NCBI GenBank assembly: GCA_950106755.1
Contig: OX467082.1
Location: forward strand, 2,666,001-2,730,000
Origin: Climacium dendroides
Taxonomy: Eukaryota; Streptophyta; Bryopsida; Hypnales; Climaciaceae
Reading direction: 5' to 3'
DNA: 64,000 nt
Positions 49,670-62,099 of the stretch are shown here, in pieces; position 1 is the stretch's first letter; each line of letters starts with the position of its first letter. The notes below the pieces were generated by a model. That model did not search any database. It was not told where the DNA came from and saw only the letters and a list, made by a program, of their open reading frames with translations. Position numbers and translations under genes: made by a program.

Positions 49670-52600
49670 ATGACGAGTGTCTACTTCAAGACGGATACAT
49701 CTGGACGTGCTGAACTTTCCTGTACCACTGATGGAAGGATTGATTTCTCTGAACTTGGTCTAGAGTTTGGGTTCGTTCCAACGTCTATTAAATTGAATGG
49801 AGTTCGATTTCCTAAGACAAGACTGGATTCACGAGATAAGTGGGAGACGATGGAGGAGGTCTTCAAAGAGGATGGATTACCTGTTGGAACGGAAGAAGAT
49901 CCTGTGATAGTCACTGGTGAGGCTCCAGTGTCTACATGTATGTTTCCCGCGCGCACTTAGTCTCAGTCTCTTCTGGTTTAGGGTTTAGGGTGGTGGAAGC
50001 GTCACGGGTTGAGTGTGGCCACCTTCGTTGCGGTGGGCTGAGTTGAGATTGGTGATAGAGGGTTTAAGGTTCAAGTACTTCCGGTTTGTTGTCACCTGAT
50101 CGTCGTCATTTATGCCTTGGTAATCGTAACCGCGTTGGCGCAGCTCGGATTTTCATTTTCTTGCTTCTTGCTTGAACACCGTTGTGTCTATCTTCTTAGC
50201 CTACTTTCTTTGTTGCGAGCATCTCTTTTGGCCCTCATCGAATCCGTTGCTGGTGGTTTATTTTCTAACTTTCCTATTTAGGGCAAACTAGGATTTTCTC
50301 TTTCTTGCTTCTTGCTTGAACAACGTTGTGTCCCTCTTGTACTTCCAGGAGCTGTTTGTCCCTTAGGTTATGTAGGTTCTTGGTGCTAGATAAATCAAAT
50401 GAGTATTGAACTTCTTTGTTTAATGATAGCGATAATGCTGTGCCGTGCCGTTGTGTTGCCCTGTTCCATGGGCGAATTCTGCTGCAGTTTTGGCATGGAG
50501 GACTGATGCTTACTTGTAGGGATGGTTCGTGGCTGTATTCGTGGCGCTTGAAATCGTGCCGAATATATAGTCCCCTGACCGGAGTGATTATGACATGGCA
50601 CGAGTCAATCTTTGTGCGTGATTTATGTAAAAAGTTTGGCATATTATTTTTGCAGTAAACCCTGAAATGGGATGCTTGTGTATCTCATCCCAGATTCCTG
50701 ACTAAGGTGTCCTTGATCCAGCTGATGTATCACTTGTTTTTTTTCTCTTGAAATGCGAATGAAATGCGTTAGGATTTGTCAATTTAAATGCGTATCATAG
50801 GGTTTCATGCAGTGTAGCCACGTTCGTTGAGGGAGATACCTACACTCTTTGGTCTACTTTAGGATTGAGTGTGGCCAGGATGGGTCTTCCTTCCCTGAAC
50901 TGTTCGTCCCTACAGAAGTCAGTGTACATGTGCATGAAATTGCTGTGTGTCCCTAGGGTTAAGAGCTCCGAAAAGGCGGCTTGTGGATGCACGCATCCAG
51001 GTGTTTGTGTCATCGGCAGCAGCGAGTTACAAGAGATGGGAGCAGGATTATGAGCAGGCTCTTGAGAGTCATAAAAAGGCCGTTGAGAAGGCCGTTGAGA
51101 AGGCCGTTGGGGAAGTTGCAGATGTGAAGATGCACAGGCCCTTCTTCAAACTGGAGGTTGACCCACTCGGCAATTTTAGGGGTGGGAATCTTCTTTGGGT
51201 CCGCACTTGCTACACGGATATGAAGGACATCTTGTCGGTAGCTGCGCCTTCTGAAAGATTCACCATTTTGGGGACATCCGGCATAGGGAAGTCTATGTTC
51301 TCGCTGTTTTGGATATGCTATCGGGCCACATTAAAGGAAAAGGTTGTGTGGAAACTTGGAGATGACTTTCATTTGCTGGACTTCACTCGAGAGGATTCAC
51401 CGATGGCCTCTACTTTCAGCCATCACCTTGACGTGATGGAGGTACTTAATGATGAAAACGCGTGGCTTGTCATCGATGGGGCTCAGATGAAACAGGTTTC
51501 CTGGAATTGCCATGTTTTACAGGTTTGCTCTTTGAAAAAGGAGAATTATCATGAGTATGCCAAGAATCAGAGCGTTAAAGTGCGGTATTTTCCTGTATGG
51601 GAAAAGGAGGAAGTCTGTGAATTTCTGGACGAGTTTGAGCAGCATAGGTCCAACTGGCAAGGAATGCAGGTCCCAGTGAAAGAAGAGGCTCTTCGTTATT
51701 TTGAGACGATCGGAGGCATCCCCAGGTTTGTTCTGTGTGGGAATCATTCTGTAAACCATCTAGGTTACATAGAAAATTCTATGAAGACAGTTGGCATGGA
51801 TGAGGCTTTGCAATTGTTTATTGGGAATTTTGAAGGGCGTCCAAAGGTGGATGCTCTTGTCCACATTAAATGTGGAGAAGGTGAGGACAGTGAGAACGAT
51901 AAGTACAGCCGCAAGGTTTTCGACTTTGCGTCAATTTCTGTACGAAATTTGTTCGCCCAGCAGTTTGAAGATCTAAGTAAGGGGTATTTGGTGAAATTTA
52001 TGAGGTCATATGCAAATGACACCAGTATTGGCAACGTTTATGGGTATATGTTTGAGCTTGCGGGACATCGTCTCATCAAGCAAGGCGGACTGCTTCAGAT
52101 GAAGAAGGTTACTCAAGGTGAGTGAAATTTTCTGGCATTAATTTTAGGGAAATGGATAGAGGAGAATATTATTGGCTAATTTTATCAAAGGAGCTGCAGG
52201 AGGTAATTAGCCAATTTTCTTCAATATTGGTAACAAGTTTGTCAAAATTAGCCAAAAATGTACCAAATATAGTAATCTGCTAAAACATTTATCAAAAGAC
52301 GTAGAAGATTCTATTAAAATAGCTATCTAAAGTTAATGGGCATAGTCATTTTGCTTATAAAAAAAACTCATTGCTTCAGGTGGACCTGCCAAGGGTACTG
52401 AGGTGGAGGCTCTGAAGCTGTCCAAGAAGAAGCTTGTTTTTCTCGACTCTTGGAAAAAGTTTCTTGAGTTCAAGTCGGACGGATATTATTGGCCAACACC
52501 AGCAAATTTTAAAAGTATTGATGGGGTACTTCATCCTGATTTGTTGTTGCAGTTTTTCAGTCGTACTCGTTCACCCCACGGGTATATAGTCCAGAGTTTG

Positions 52601-52798
52601 GAGGATGCGGCCAGTGCATTGGGCTTAACGAAGTTGAGGGTTTGTGCTTGTGTCCCGAAGGATAAGTATGACGAAACTGGTTTTCAACCATGGCTTACTA
52701 CCGGAAAGACCAAGTACATAGGCAACTTGCCTAAAGTGATTCTTGATTCAGAGCAATATGTCATTGCCATTGATTTTGACAAGTTTATGAGTCCTTGA
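49670..52798 (+). CDS. Crinkler/RHS-like P-loop NTPase protein, three coding exons
   Basis: Coding exons are 49670-49937, 50957-52117 and 52380-52798. Both introns are GT-AG, phases close, and the product is 615 residues. Residues 1-90 form a small head domain. A Lys/Glu-rich helix with a tandem KAVE repeat follows at about 129-142. The NTPase core has a Walker A loop GTSGIGKS at 195-202, a Walker B-like strand AWLVIDGA at 258-265, and the IGGIPRF signature near 341-347 that Crinkler and RHS NTPases share. The tail has FELAGH near 455-460, then YYWPTPANFKSID ending at D524 and Q534. This spacing of E, D and Q suggests the restriction-endonuclease-like domain often fused to this NTPase. In oomycetes such proteins are secreted, nucleus-targeted effectors, but no signal peptide is visible here, so the host role is unknown. 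The family call is confident; the nuclease is inferred. Confidence 0.82.
49938..50956 (+). other. Intron 1 of the Crinkler-like gene (1,019 bp)
   Basis: The donor is ACAT|GTATGT and the acceptor CCCTAG|GG. The intron is much longer than the other one in this gene (262 bp). It holds a short direct duplication of a CTTGCTTCTTGCTTGAACA stretch near 50160 and 50303. It also has two related copies of a TGAGTGTGGCCA segment near 50011 and 50866. Reading frames inside it look like chance. Confidence 0.6.
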
Positions 52799-54165
52799 GT
52801 GTTGTAGGAGTTCTGTTTGTTAGTTTGGTTGAGGATGCTTACACCCTTGTCAAGACTACAGAAAGCTTCTTGGTCATCTTGGACAAATTTTGAAAAGAGG
52901 AAAACAAAAAGTTGGGAAAAAGATGATTATTTGACCACCAAAAGTAGAGAACTATTTTGGAATGGTACACTGAATTTGTCCCCGATGGTAGCAATTGAAA
53001 ATAAAAGGGACTGTTTAACTGTTTTATCCTTGTCCTGTACAATATGGAGACACTTGTGCATATGGTAATATGAATAACGCTGGAAAATATGTGTGAGCTC
53101 CCAGAATCTACATGGTTAGTAGAGTTAATCCGTGCAATGAGAGACCAGGAGCCAGAGTTTGAAAAAACACAGGCGTAACCTCCTTGAAACACCCAAACTC
53201 AGTCCAAATGGAGTTTAGTACTGTGTTTCTTTTGTACTATTCTTAGTTAAACCTTCCTCTAACCACCCTTCTACAAACTGGGGAGACATTTACAATTAAC
53301 TCTAGGAGGGAGGTACTTTGTCTGATTCAAATTTCTTGCCAATATTCAAATAACATATGCGGGCCAATTCAAGTGTCCCACACGAAAACTGCAGAGCAAA
53401 CTTTACGGAGGACCAATTCCATTCAGCATTCCAATGAGGGGGGAAGAGTAACTGAGAATCACGTATTGACTAAAGAAACACGAGCCCAAGTCCAAGGAAA
53501 CAAAGACCAACAACACCGGTTAAACTTATTTCAATAGAACGTATTGGAACCCAGCATCGAGTTGCAAAATATCTCGGTAAGATTAGGTTGAAGAAATCTC
53601 CTCCACCAGGCACATTCTTCAGTTTGCATTCTTCAACATGACAGGCATATTCGGTTCCCTGATTCTTCTAGAAAAATATGGTTCCTCCTGTTAAGATCCT
53701 CCTTTACTATTTTGTGCAGCTCATCCTTCTCAGCTGAGAAAGAAACAGCTGCGTACCCAGGTATGGAGTCAGCTCGCCATTCTGAAGCTTCACAGCTTGA
53801 GGCAAGGAAATAAAATCAATCAAAACCTGAGAAAATTTTTGCTATCAATCAAGATGATGCTGCACCTTCTTCACAGCTCCGAATCTGATAATTATGGAGT
53901 ATGCGGCCAAAATGGTGGCGAAAAATGGATTGCAGACTGCAGCCTATGAGTGCAGCCAGAAGTACATGCTTACTCTGTGTCTTCTCTGCACAACGCATGC
54001 CGCAAGTCAGTTCAGAAGTGCCAAAATCTAAATATCACTGGTTTTTTTTCTGTGTCACAATTGACTCGGGTTATTTAAACTCCAATTGAAAGAAATATGA
54101 CCTCAGTATTGCCTAAAAACTGCAGCACAAATGAGCCCTATTGAACTTACCGTATTCAGTCATAT
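52799..54165. other. Convergent intergenic region between the two genes
   Basis: The + strand Crinkler-like gene ends at 52798 and the - strand phosphatase gene ends at 54166, so this 1.4 kb must hold both 3' UTRs. I see no further gene. I could not assign polyadenylation sites with confidence. Confidence 0.6.
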
Positions 54166-57100
54166 TTACCGTGTCCTTCTCACACATATCCGATGTTGGT
54201 TTACTTTTGTCAACGGCGAACTTGACATAGTCAGCACCAATTTTAAGCATTCATCCTTCTGACTATCACTCCACCAACGGGGCTGCCCTTCTGATGACTT
54301 CCAGCTGGGATCACTCTGCGCAACTGGCACTCTATACTGCATAGTAATCTTTACACTACTATTGGGACCTATTACTCCAGCTGCTGGCAAAACCTGCAAA
54401 ATAATCATTTATATACTCAAACCGGATTCAGAAAAATATTAAGTACATTCGCTCCGTGATGCTTCTAGAATCTATTTCACTTGTAAAATCTCAAGTATAT
54501 TTCATTCTTTCTTTATTTCAATTTCCTGACTTCGTAGTCTATATGCAATCTCGAGAAGCTAGAAAGAAATTCTCGTCTAATAAACACCCACCTGAAGCCA
54601 CTGGGGGAACCCATTGGCACCTCTCAAGATATTTGCTCGGTTGATTGAATTCCTGTTAGCTCTGTGATTTCCACAAGGGCAGTCCTCGCCAATATATAGT
54701 CCGTCACAACGAACCATGAAGGTAGTCCATGACCGCCCGCTATCGTTGGTGACAGTGAGATCTGCTTTTGAGTTCTCCAACACAATAGAGTCTCTGTTTA
54801 CTCTAGTTTGGGGCATGACATTGGATTGCTCCAAAAAACTTAGCACTCTATGGTTATTCATCACGATGTCACCATATTCACGCCGCCTTGCTGCTTCATC
54901 CAAGACTGCTAAATCTACACCAAGAAGACACTGCACAGGCTTATGATCACTATCTAGTGCCTCCATGCAAGTGTCATATCTGCATGACAAGAAAAAAGAA
55001 ACATCATTGAGACCTGTAGAACAGAGACATTATGTACGCTGAAGTCTTGTAGAGGTCGTTGCTCAATCATACGCTTGATAAAAGTCAAACAAACAACTAT
55101 GAGTGCATGTTGAAATTACACGCACTGCACCCGTTTACCTTAGTACTGTTGCTTGAGCAGGATGCGTTAACGAAGTCGATGTAGCACTACCACTACCATC
55201 GAAGCTGTCACGAAAGACAACTCGGTCACAGTAAGCAGGAACTCTCTTTTTCTCACTTGTATCATACACTGCAATATCAACAATCACGAAAGCCATGATT
55301 AATAATGTCACAGCTAGAAAGAAAATCAATGAACGCAAAGACAGATTTTGTCACAAGCATAGATAGATTAAAAACTCACCTTGAGTTCCACGATCAAACT
55401 TGTATGTCGGAGGAAATGATATGCCAGCTTCTCGCATGCCAGGGAAGGTCCTACCACTGCTCATTTCAATCCTTAACTGATCCTTCATGAGAAGCATATC
55501 ATAGCGTTTTTCATTGATCCACCTAATCGCTTGTTCATATGCCATGTCAATTCTGTAATTGAAATCTCCAAACCATACGAGAATGTCTGTATCTGACAGC
55601 TCAGGCATTGTCACCTCAGGTGTGAACTCTTGTTCCTGCACAAAAGCTCAACAGTTTCAACTTCCCAGCAACAAAAATGTAATAAACTTTGAAGTTTATT
55701 TTAACAGTCAGGACTTGACTTACCGTGTACAAAGGAATATCTCCTACCATGCTTTCTTGGCTATCTGCATTGTATGAAAATCTTCGACTATTCCCACGAA
55801 GCAACATTGAGCCTGCCTCATTCACGAAGATAAACAAATTAGAGTATTTCAGTTGACACATTAGCAGATTCTGCACCGTGTATTAGTTACTGAAAAAACA
55901 ATAAAAGACATGAATATTTGGAGAAAGGTGTAACTATCTAGATTTCCAAAGAAGATTGGTACGCACCTCCTCCAACAAAAACCACGGTGCTTGGTTTAGG
56001 CCCAAAGGTCATCTGATTATAACAGTAATCAAAATCCGAGTTTCTACTCGAAACTTTTTCCATATGTGCAGCAAAATGACTATTCACGAGACAAATCGTC
56101 CTCCGAAATGCAGATAGTTTGACACCAACTGCTCCCTGATTAACATAAATAAAGGAATTTTCAAGACTCCACATACAACCAAAACTTGGGCATGGTAACT
56201 TCAACAAGCATGTACGATCTACATGAACCCAAAACTTGTAACCAAGGGTTAGGTACTTAAAAAGAAAAACAACGTGAAACCGTACCTTGTTACCAAAAGT
56301 TCGCCCAAATCCGCAAGGAACCGCTGCAGCGTCCACGTCTCCAACAAATTGCCGAATATTTCTCTTTACCCTGTACATCAAAGCCAAATTGGCGACATCA
56401 GGTATCTAACTAGTACTGTTATCAAGAAAATGCCATGAAATAATAACGAGACCTGAATACCCAGAGAGAGGTTCCTACTTTTATGATATTGAATCCAAGG
56501 AGCGAGAACAGAGAAAATAAAACGAGGAAAAATTAAGTCGACAGCTTCTTTAAGCGAGAAGCCTACCAATCAACTCAATACGACGAAAATGGAGTGAAAA
56601 GTTTCCAAATTAAAGGACTCACCAAACTCCAACGAGGAGTCCAGCCAGCTGTCGGTCCCCAATCCGCTCAAAATCTTTGCCCTCCCCAATGACAGACCCG
56701 ATGTTATCCAGCCACCATTGCCCGTTTGCACTTCCTCTTTCCAGAAGTCCCACCCCCACCTGCATAAAATGTTCATTCCCTTCATTGATGCACTTACTAT
56801 ATCGAAAGAATTAATAATCTTTCACCTAGGCGATCCCTGGGGTAGGGCAAATAGGTTCAAGAAAATGAACGTCTGAATATGCTAGTTACTGGAGGTCGTA
56901 AACTCACAGTCTCTTTCACGGCAGCCAAACCTATAGAACCTGCTCCCATCTCCATCTCTTGCAGTCCAATACATACCAAGCTGGCATCAGCTGCAGGCTC
57001 CTCCAGCCAGACTCGGAGAGCTTCAGGAGAAGCTTTCTCTTGGCTTACATTCCAAGTTCCAGCAAAAATCCTTAGGAGGCCACAGAACAAGAAGTTTTCA

Positions 57101-60100
57101 GTTCTACCAGGCACGAAATATGATCGTCACGAGAATTTTTTTTTTAAAAAGACTGTAGAAGATGCTTTTCAAGTACTAGTTTCAACTGTAAATTCCAGAG
57201 AGTGGCCGCAAGATCAGGTCAATGGCATTAGGCCATACCTGAGGTGGCGCTTCTGTGTGAACTTATCAGAACGTTTGGAGAGCTCCTCTTGGATGAGCGT
57301 ATCTAGAGTACTTAAGGATGCCACATGCCAACCTAGGATTCCACCATCTCCTGAAAGATGAAACACATAATTACCACCCTTCGCCATGCGTGAAACAGAT
57401 GTAGTCTGGGCACCCCAACATCCCAAGGACCTGCCACTCCTGCTTGCTAACACCTGCAATACAGATAAGCTCAACACGTGAGTTCAAGTCATGACTTAGT
57501 CCTTCCTCAATCCTTTCTAAAGATTAAGCACTTCATAGAGGCGCTGTCAGCATTGTACATTAGCATAGCCCTGACTCACAACATAACCGATCTCAGCGTC
57601 AGAAAACAGTTGTAAAATATCATAACATAGAAACATAATCTGTTCTTATTATCAACAGGACGTAGAACCATAATTCACCTCAAAAAAGCTAAACAATGAA
57701 TCGGAGAGTACAGATGAATAATTCACCTCGATCCTTCCATTGGCAAATCCCACCCACAACCGACTTCCAACAGCTAGCAAGCACTTCACTGTCACTGGGG
57801 TAAGCAGCACCTCACGTTGGCGATTGCCTTCACTATTCCACTGAACAAGTTGACCATTACCAAAACCACCCCAAACGGTACCATCTTCTGAGACAGCTAA
57901 CGTTTCCAAGCGCCTAGCTTCCTCTTGACCCAATCTATCTGCTGCTCGACGAACAGCGTCCGCTGCACCCAAGAATGCAATTCTAGATCGTTGCAGCCAG
58001 CCTATGCTCTTTTCTTTCCTCAACAATTTTTCGTCTAACAAGGGTTCAGGGCTTTGTGAAAATTCTGGACTTGGCAAGTTGGTTTGCGCTTCAAAAGAGT
58101 AAAAAATTTCTCGTGTTCGTGCATCCCTGCAAACGGAAAACAAGACTTAACCTCAATAATTAATGCGCATATTAAAAGAGACGGAAAAGTCATTGGTAGC
58201 AGCAAAAGGGTTCGAAGGCAAAGCCGTTTGAAATTATAGCAATAGGATGGATGTCCAGTTACCAGAGTGTTATGAAATAGATGCCTGCACACCAAACCCG
58301 CCCAGCGGAATGCTCAGCCAAAAGAACGCGCACTTCTGTTTGCGACGGATTGTTACCCCCCAAAGGTCCACGAACGAGCACAGACGATTTGGCCAGAGCA
58401 TTACCAACTTCAGGATAGCCCCCGGCAGCTCTTTGCAAAGCACGGGATGTCACTTCGCAAGGCCAAGCCTTGATTTGTCCATTCTCTGACCCCGTCCAGA
58501 GCTCACCTGCATACAGATAACACAAGGTATGCAAATTAACATTAAACAATTTCTGTTTGCCTTCTTGGACTGCGATGAAGAAATGCCTAAGTATTCAGCA
58601 TGGCTTTGAAGACCCTATAGAATGAGCAAATCCGAACAAACTTGCATGCCTAATATAGGAACAGCTCTTCTGCAACACACAACAATCCCATATGCCAAGG
58701 AATCAACAGAAGTTTTTGAATTAAATCATTTCTGATGACAACGTCTACGAAATAAAAACGACCGTTCAAATGCATCTGGACTCACCATATGACGTGATTG
58801 TGATGGCAGTCACCGGTGCCTGATGTGCATCCCAGACCAGGGCATGATCAATTGGATCTCTCTTCTGAGGGTCACCACTACGAATGTTGAGAGGCCAAGC
58901 TCTCACCTTGCCATCTCTATGACCAGTCCAGACGACGTGATTGCCAGTGTCCATAGTCAGACATAGAGTGGGCCCTGAGGGAAGAACAGTATAGCTAGCA
59001 GCGTCCTCATCTCCCAGGGGATTATTACCACCTTCACTGCAACTGCTGCAAGCAGCCTTTATGTCCCAGACCTTCAGCCCGTGATCAAAGGCTGCCCATA
59101 CAGAAGTGTCAGTGCACATTATCGTCCGTATTGATTGATTCACTTCCTTGAGCTTCAATGGACGAGGACGGAGTTCCAAGGGAACCGGGTTCCCCGCATG
59201 GAAGATCTCCCTTGTCGGTGCTCGATAAACACCCCTTCCTCCTCCAGCAGCCAGAAACTCGAGTTTCTGTCTTCCGCTACTTGATGAACTAGCCCACGAA
59301 GACGACTGAGATTCAGGCAGCTTCGGGGGTGGCTTACTGGGAGGCACCCGTATCGGGTTTGAGTTCGCAGACAAAACATCCTGCTCTGTCCCAAAGAAAG
59401 CATCCTTCTCTGTCACACTCACTCCACTTCCAGCCTGCTCATTGCTGATGAAAAAGGCTCGGTCCTCATTCCCATACCCTGTCCTTTCAGAAAAAGCGAT
59501 CGATGACCAATCCACAGCATTCCCTGCATCCTCCGAAGTCGGCGATTCGGCAATGGGAAGATCTTCTGAAAGGGCATCCTTGAACGAGCCTTCCTCATGA
59601 AAAGACGACCACAGTTGGGCACTCTTCAAGGAAACCTCAGCCTGACTGAAGGGGTTATTGTCATCGAAGAGAAACGCATCATCGCCGGAGCTCGCTCTCG
59701 TATTCACTGAGAAACTCGAGTCCAAGAACCCAGGTCCCGCCCAGGCACCTCCCCCATCAGAAGAAGAATCCACAAACGGGTTCACGGCTGCCTGATGCCA
59801 GGGTCACACAGGCAAGTGAGCCAGACTAGCAAACATTGAAGAGGTAAAAAGTAATTTTTGCAAACTGGAGGGACAAAAAACTGTGCACATGATGATTGCC
59901 TAACCATAACCTCCATCTCTCCACCAGTGAAGAAACTCAGTTTGAAAATGCCAGTTCATGGTACACCAAAAGCTGCAAATTTGTAATGCACTATCAGTTT
60001 GGTTGTACAAATCAATCATAAAAACTCAAAGCCGTCACTTGTTATTTACAAAGTCTCACCTGTTGAAAGCCAGTTGTGCTCTGTGTGGCTACCCCTTGAG

Positions 60101-60458
60101 ACACCCCAGCAGGCACACTACCTGTCAGTAAATCCATTCCAACCCCACTCTCCGACGCTGTAAAACCGTAATCCGTGTTGTTGGCATTCCCTGCCACCGG
60201 CTCAAACGGGTCCAAGTTCGAAGTTGGTGCTGTTGCAGTGAACAGTCCCTCGAATCCAAACGGATCCTTAGGTGTGGCTGAAATGTAAAGCTCGTCTGTC
60301 GTCCAACTGAACGGATCGACATCCTGGGCAGCAGAAGCATGATTTTCTCCCGAGCTTTGGTCATCCATCCCGAAATCAATCAAGGGTGGCTCGGCGCTAG
60401 CAGAAGCTCCACCCGATGATGAGCCCCCTTTCGGCATCCCTGGCGTGCTGGAATGCAT
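54166..60458 (-). CDS. FRA3: WD40-repeat type II inositol polyphosphate 5-phosphatase, 14 exons (FRA3/5PTase12-14 class)
   Basis: Exons, 5' to 3': 60458-60060, 59791-58786, 58506-58263, 58126-57727, 57453-57239, 57070-56908, 56759-56623, 56370-56286, 56135-55967, 55812-55724, 55635-55380, 55268-55139, 54979-54592, 54393-54166. All junctions are GT-AG and in phase, giving 1,302 residues. An acidic disordered N-terminus with DPF/NPF motifs comes first. WD40 blades run from about 330 to 745. The catalytic domain starts at FAGTWNVS near 755 and carries WFGDFNYRI (990-998), PAYCDRV (1065-1071) and SDHKPV (1108-1113). An ASH-like beta domain (FPQWLQVLPAAGVI) lies near 1220-1302. The family removes the 5-phosphate of inositol phosphates and phosphoinositides; Arabidopsis FRA3 affects actin and secondary walls. 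Tyr replaces the usual Trp in PAWCDR. About 200 residues longer than the Arabidopsis proteins as I recall them, mostly N-terminal. Confidence 0.93.
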
Positions 60459-61678
60459 TGTCCTGTTCTAATACTAAAATCTGTGAGAATTCGAACCGCA
60501 TTCACTTGGAAGGCCTGTATCCCAATCGATTACCAATCCTTATTCGTGACCAGCTGTTACATGACCGAGTGCCACGCTTCAATCAAAACCAATTAGGTCA
60601 TTTTCGTATCCATCCGCACCAGTTTGATCGGAGTCACTCTGCATCTCTGATCCGATCGGCTGCACACAGTGCGAGGAATTCCGCATATTGATCGCTACAC
60701 ACCGCTCCTCCTCATGCAACTTGCACACCTGACCTAACTTCCTAAAATCAGTGAGAACTCGACAAAAGCTCTCTCCGATCAAAATCTGTCATTAACTAAC
60801 GGATACTATACTACGAGGACTTCATTCTTATTCCCTCCACAACCAAACAGAAGTGTTCGAAAACAAAAACTGACCCTTTCTTTACACCAACAGTCGCCAA
60901 CACACGAGACACGAATTCAAAACTGCAACCCCAGACAAATCACTCCGCAACGCAAGTTTCTTCCAACCTTCCAATTCAACCCGCTCAACCAAACACTGAA
61001 TGCATCCCTGGAACGCTTCATTCCCCCTCCGAAACCCTAAATCCTCGTTCTACACCAATCCTGTACCAAGTCACACCACAATCGAAATCAACACCCCGGC
61101 AACAACAACAACAACAACTTCTTCTCCACTCTCCACACAAGGGCGCCCGCATCACACAAGAATACCAACGCTACTTCCCATTCTTTCACCAAAACCCGCA
61201 AAAAACCCAGTAACCACGATTCCTTCCCCAATCTTTCACCGATTTCCTTCCTAACAGAACAATCATCCCACAATGTGAGTAGCAATGTGGCGATTGACCG
61301 CCCTTCTTCACCCCCGAGTTTGAACAACAGAACCCACCGAATGCTCCCATTCAAAGCCTGACGTGAATGCAGTGCGTACCCGACTGAGTGAATGCAGCGG
61401 GGCCGGAGATGCCTTCCCTGTGCTCGTCTCTGATGCCCACCCTTCAATGCAGATGTCTGAATTGGCTGGTTTGTTTGTTTGAGTGTTTGTGTGTCCTTAT
61501 GTCGGATGGCCTAATAATGGCACTACAGATCAGTACGTTCTCAATCTTCAGCATTTTATTACTATTGTTTGAGTCTTCGGCTTGCCTCTTGGCCGTTGTG
61601 CAAGCCTGCCGCCCTTTCCAAGGACTTGTTCCGCTGAGGGGCTTTTCTCTTTCTCTTTCTTTTTCTTTTAACCCTTAA
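60459..61678 (-). promoter_or_regulatory. 5' UTR and promoter region of the phosphatase gene
   Basis: This is the upstream side of a minus-strand gene whose start codon is at 60458-60456. Base composition stays near genic levels to about 61,400. A telobox-like AAACCCTAAA lies at 61032-61041. An (AAC)n run is at about 61,100-61,120, and a pyrimidine-rich tract is at 61,640-61,670. Short open frames here are not conserved proteins that I recognise. The transcription start and any 5' UTR intron are not determined. Confidence 0.45.
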
Positions 61679-61881
61679 CCCTTAAAACGATGAACGACAA
61701 AGAATCTCTCCATGCAGGACAGAAGTGCAACTATTTATCTCCCAAATTTTGTGGGAAAAGGGACCATCTTCTACAGGAAGAGCTTGTTTCCCAATGAGTG
61801 CTTTTTCATTTTTTTTAAGTCAACAATTCACATGATACCCAAACAAATGATTTCCACAGTGTCCGGCTCATCGTTTAAGGG
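61679..61881. mobile_element. TTAA-flanked MITE (203 bp), clean copy
   Basis: The ends are CCCTTAAAACGATGA and the inverse of CCCTTAAACGATGA. TTAA lies at 61675-61678 and 61882-61885. A TTAA duplication with a CCC start fits piggyBac-type non-autonomous elements; Kolobok or Sola3 are the alternatives. Confidence 0.85.
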
Positions 61882-61885
61882 TTAA

Positions 61886-62092
61886 ACAATGACACGGACA
61901 TTTGGTGTCCTATGGAAATCTTTCTAGTAGGACAAAAGTGCAACTATTCATCTTCAAAATTTTGATGTGAAAAGGGGAAGTTTTCTACATTAGTTTGACT
62001 TCCAATGAGTGTTTTTGCTATTTCTTAAGCGAGTGATTCATACGGTAATGAAAAGGGATGATTTCCTAAGTTACCCATTCATCTTTTAAGGG
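61886..62092. mobile_element. TTAA-family MITE (about 207 bp), second copy in tandem
   Basis: The interior matches the element directly to its left, and the two share a TTAA at 61882. The left CCC end is lost. The right end is ATCTTTTAAGGG followed by TTCA, a decayed TTAA. Confidence 0.65.
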
Positions 62093-62099
62093 TTCAATT

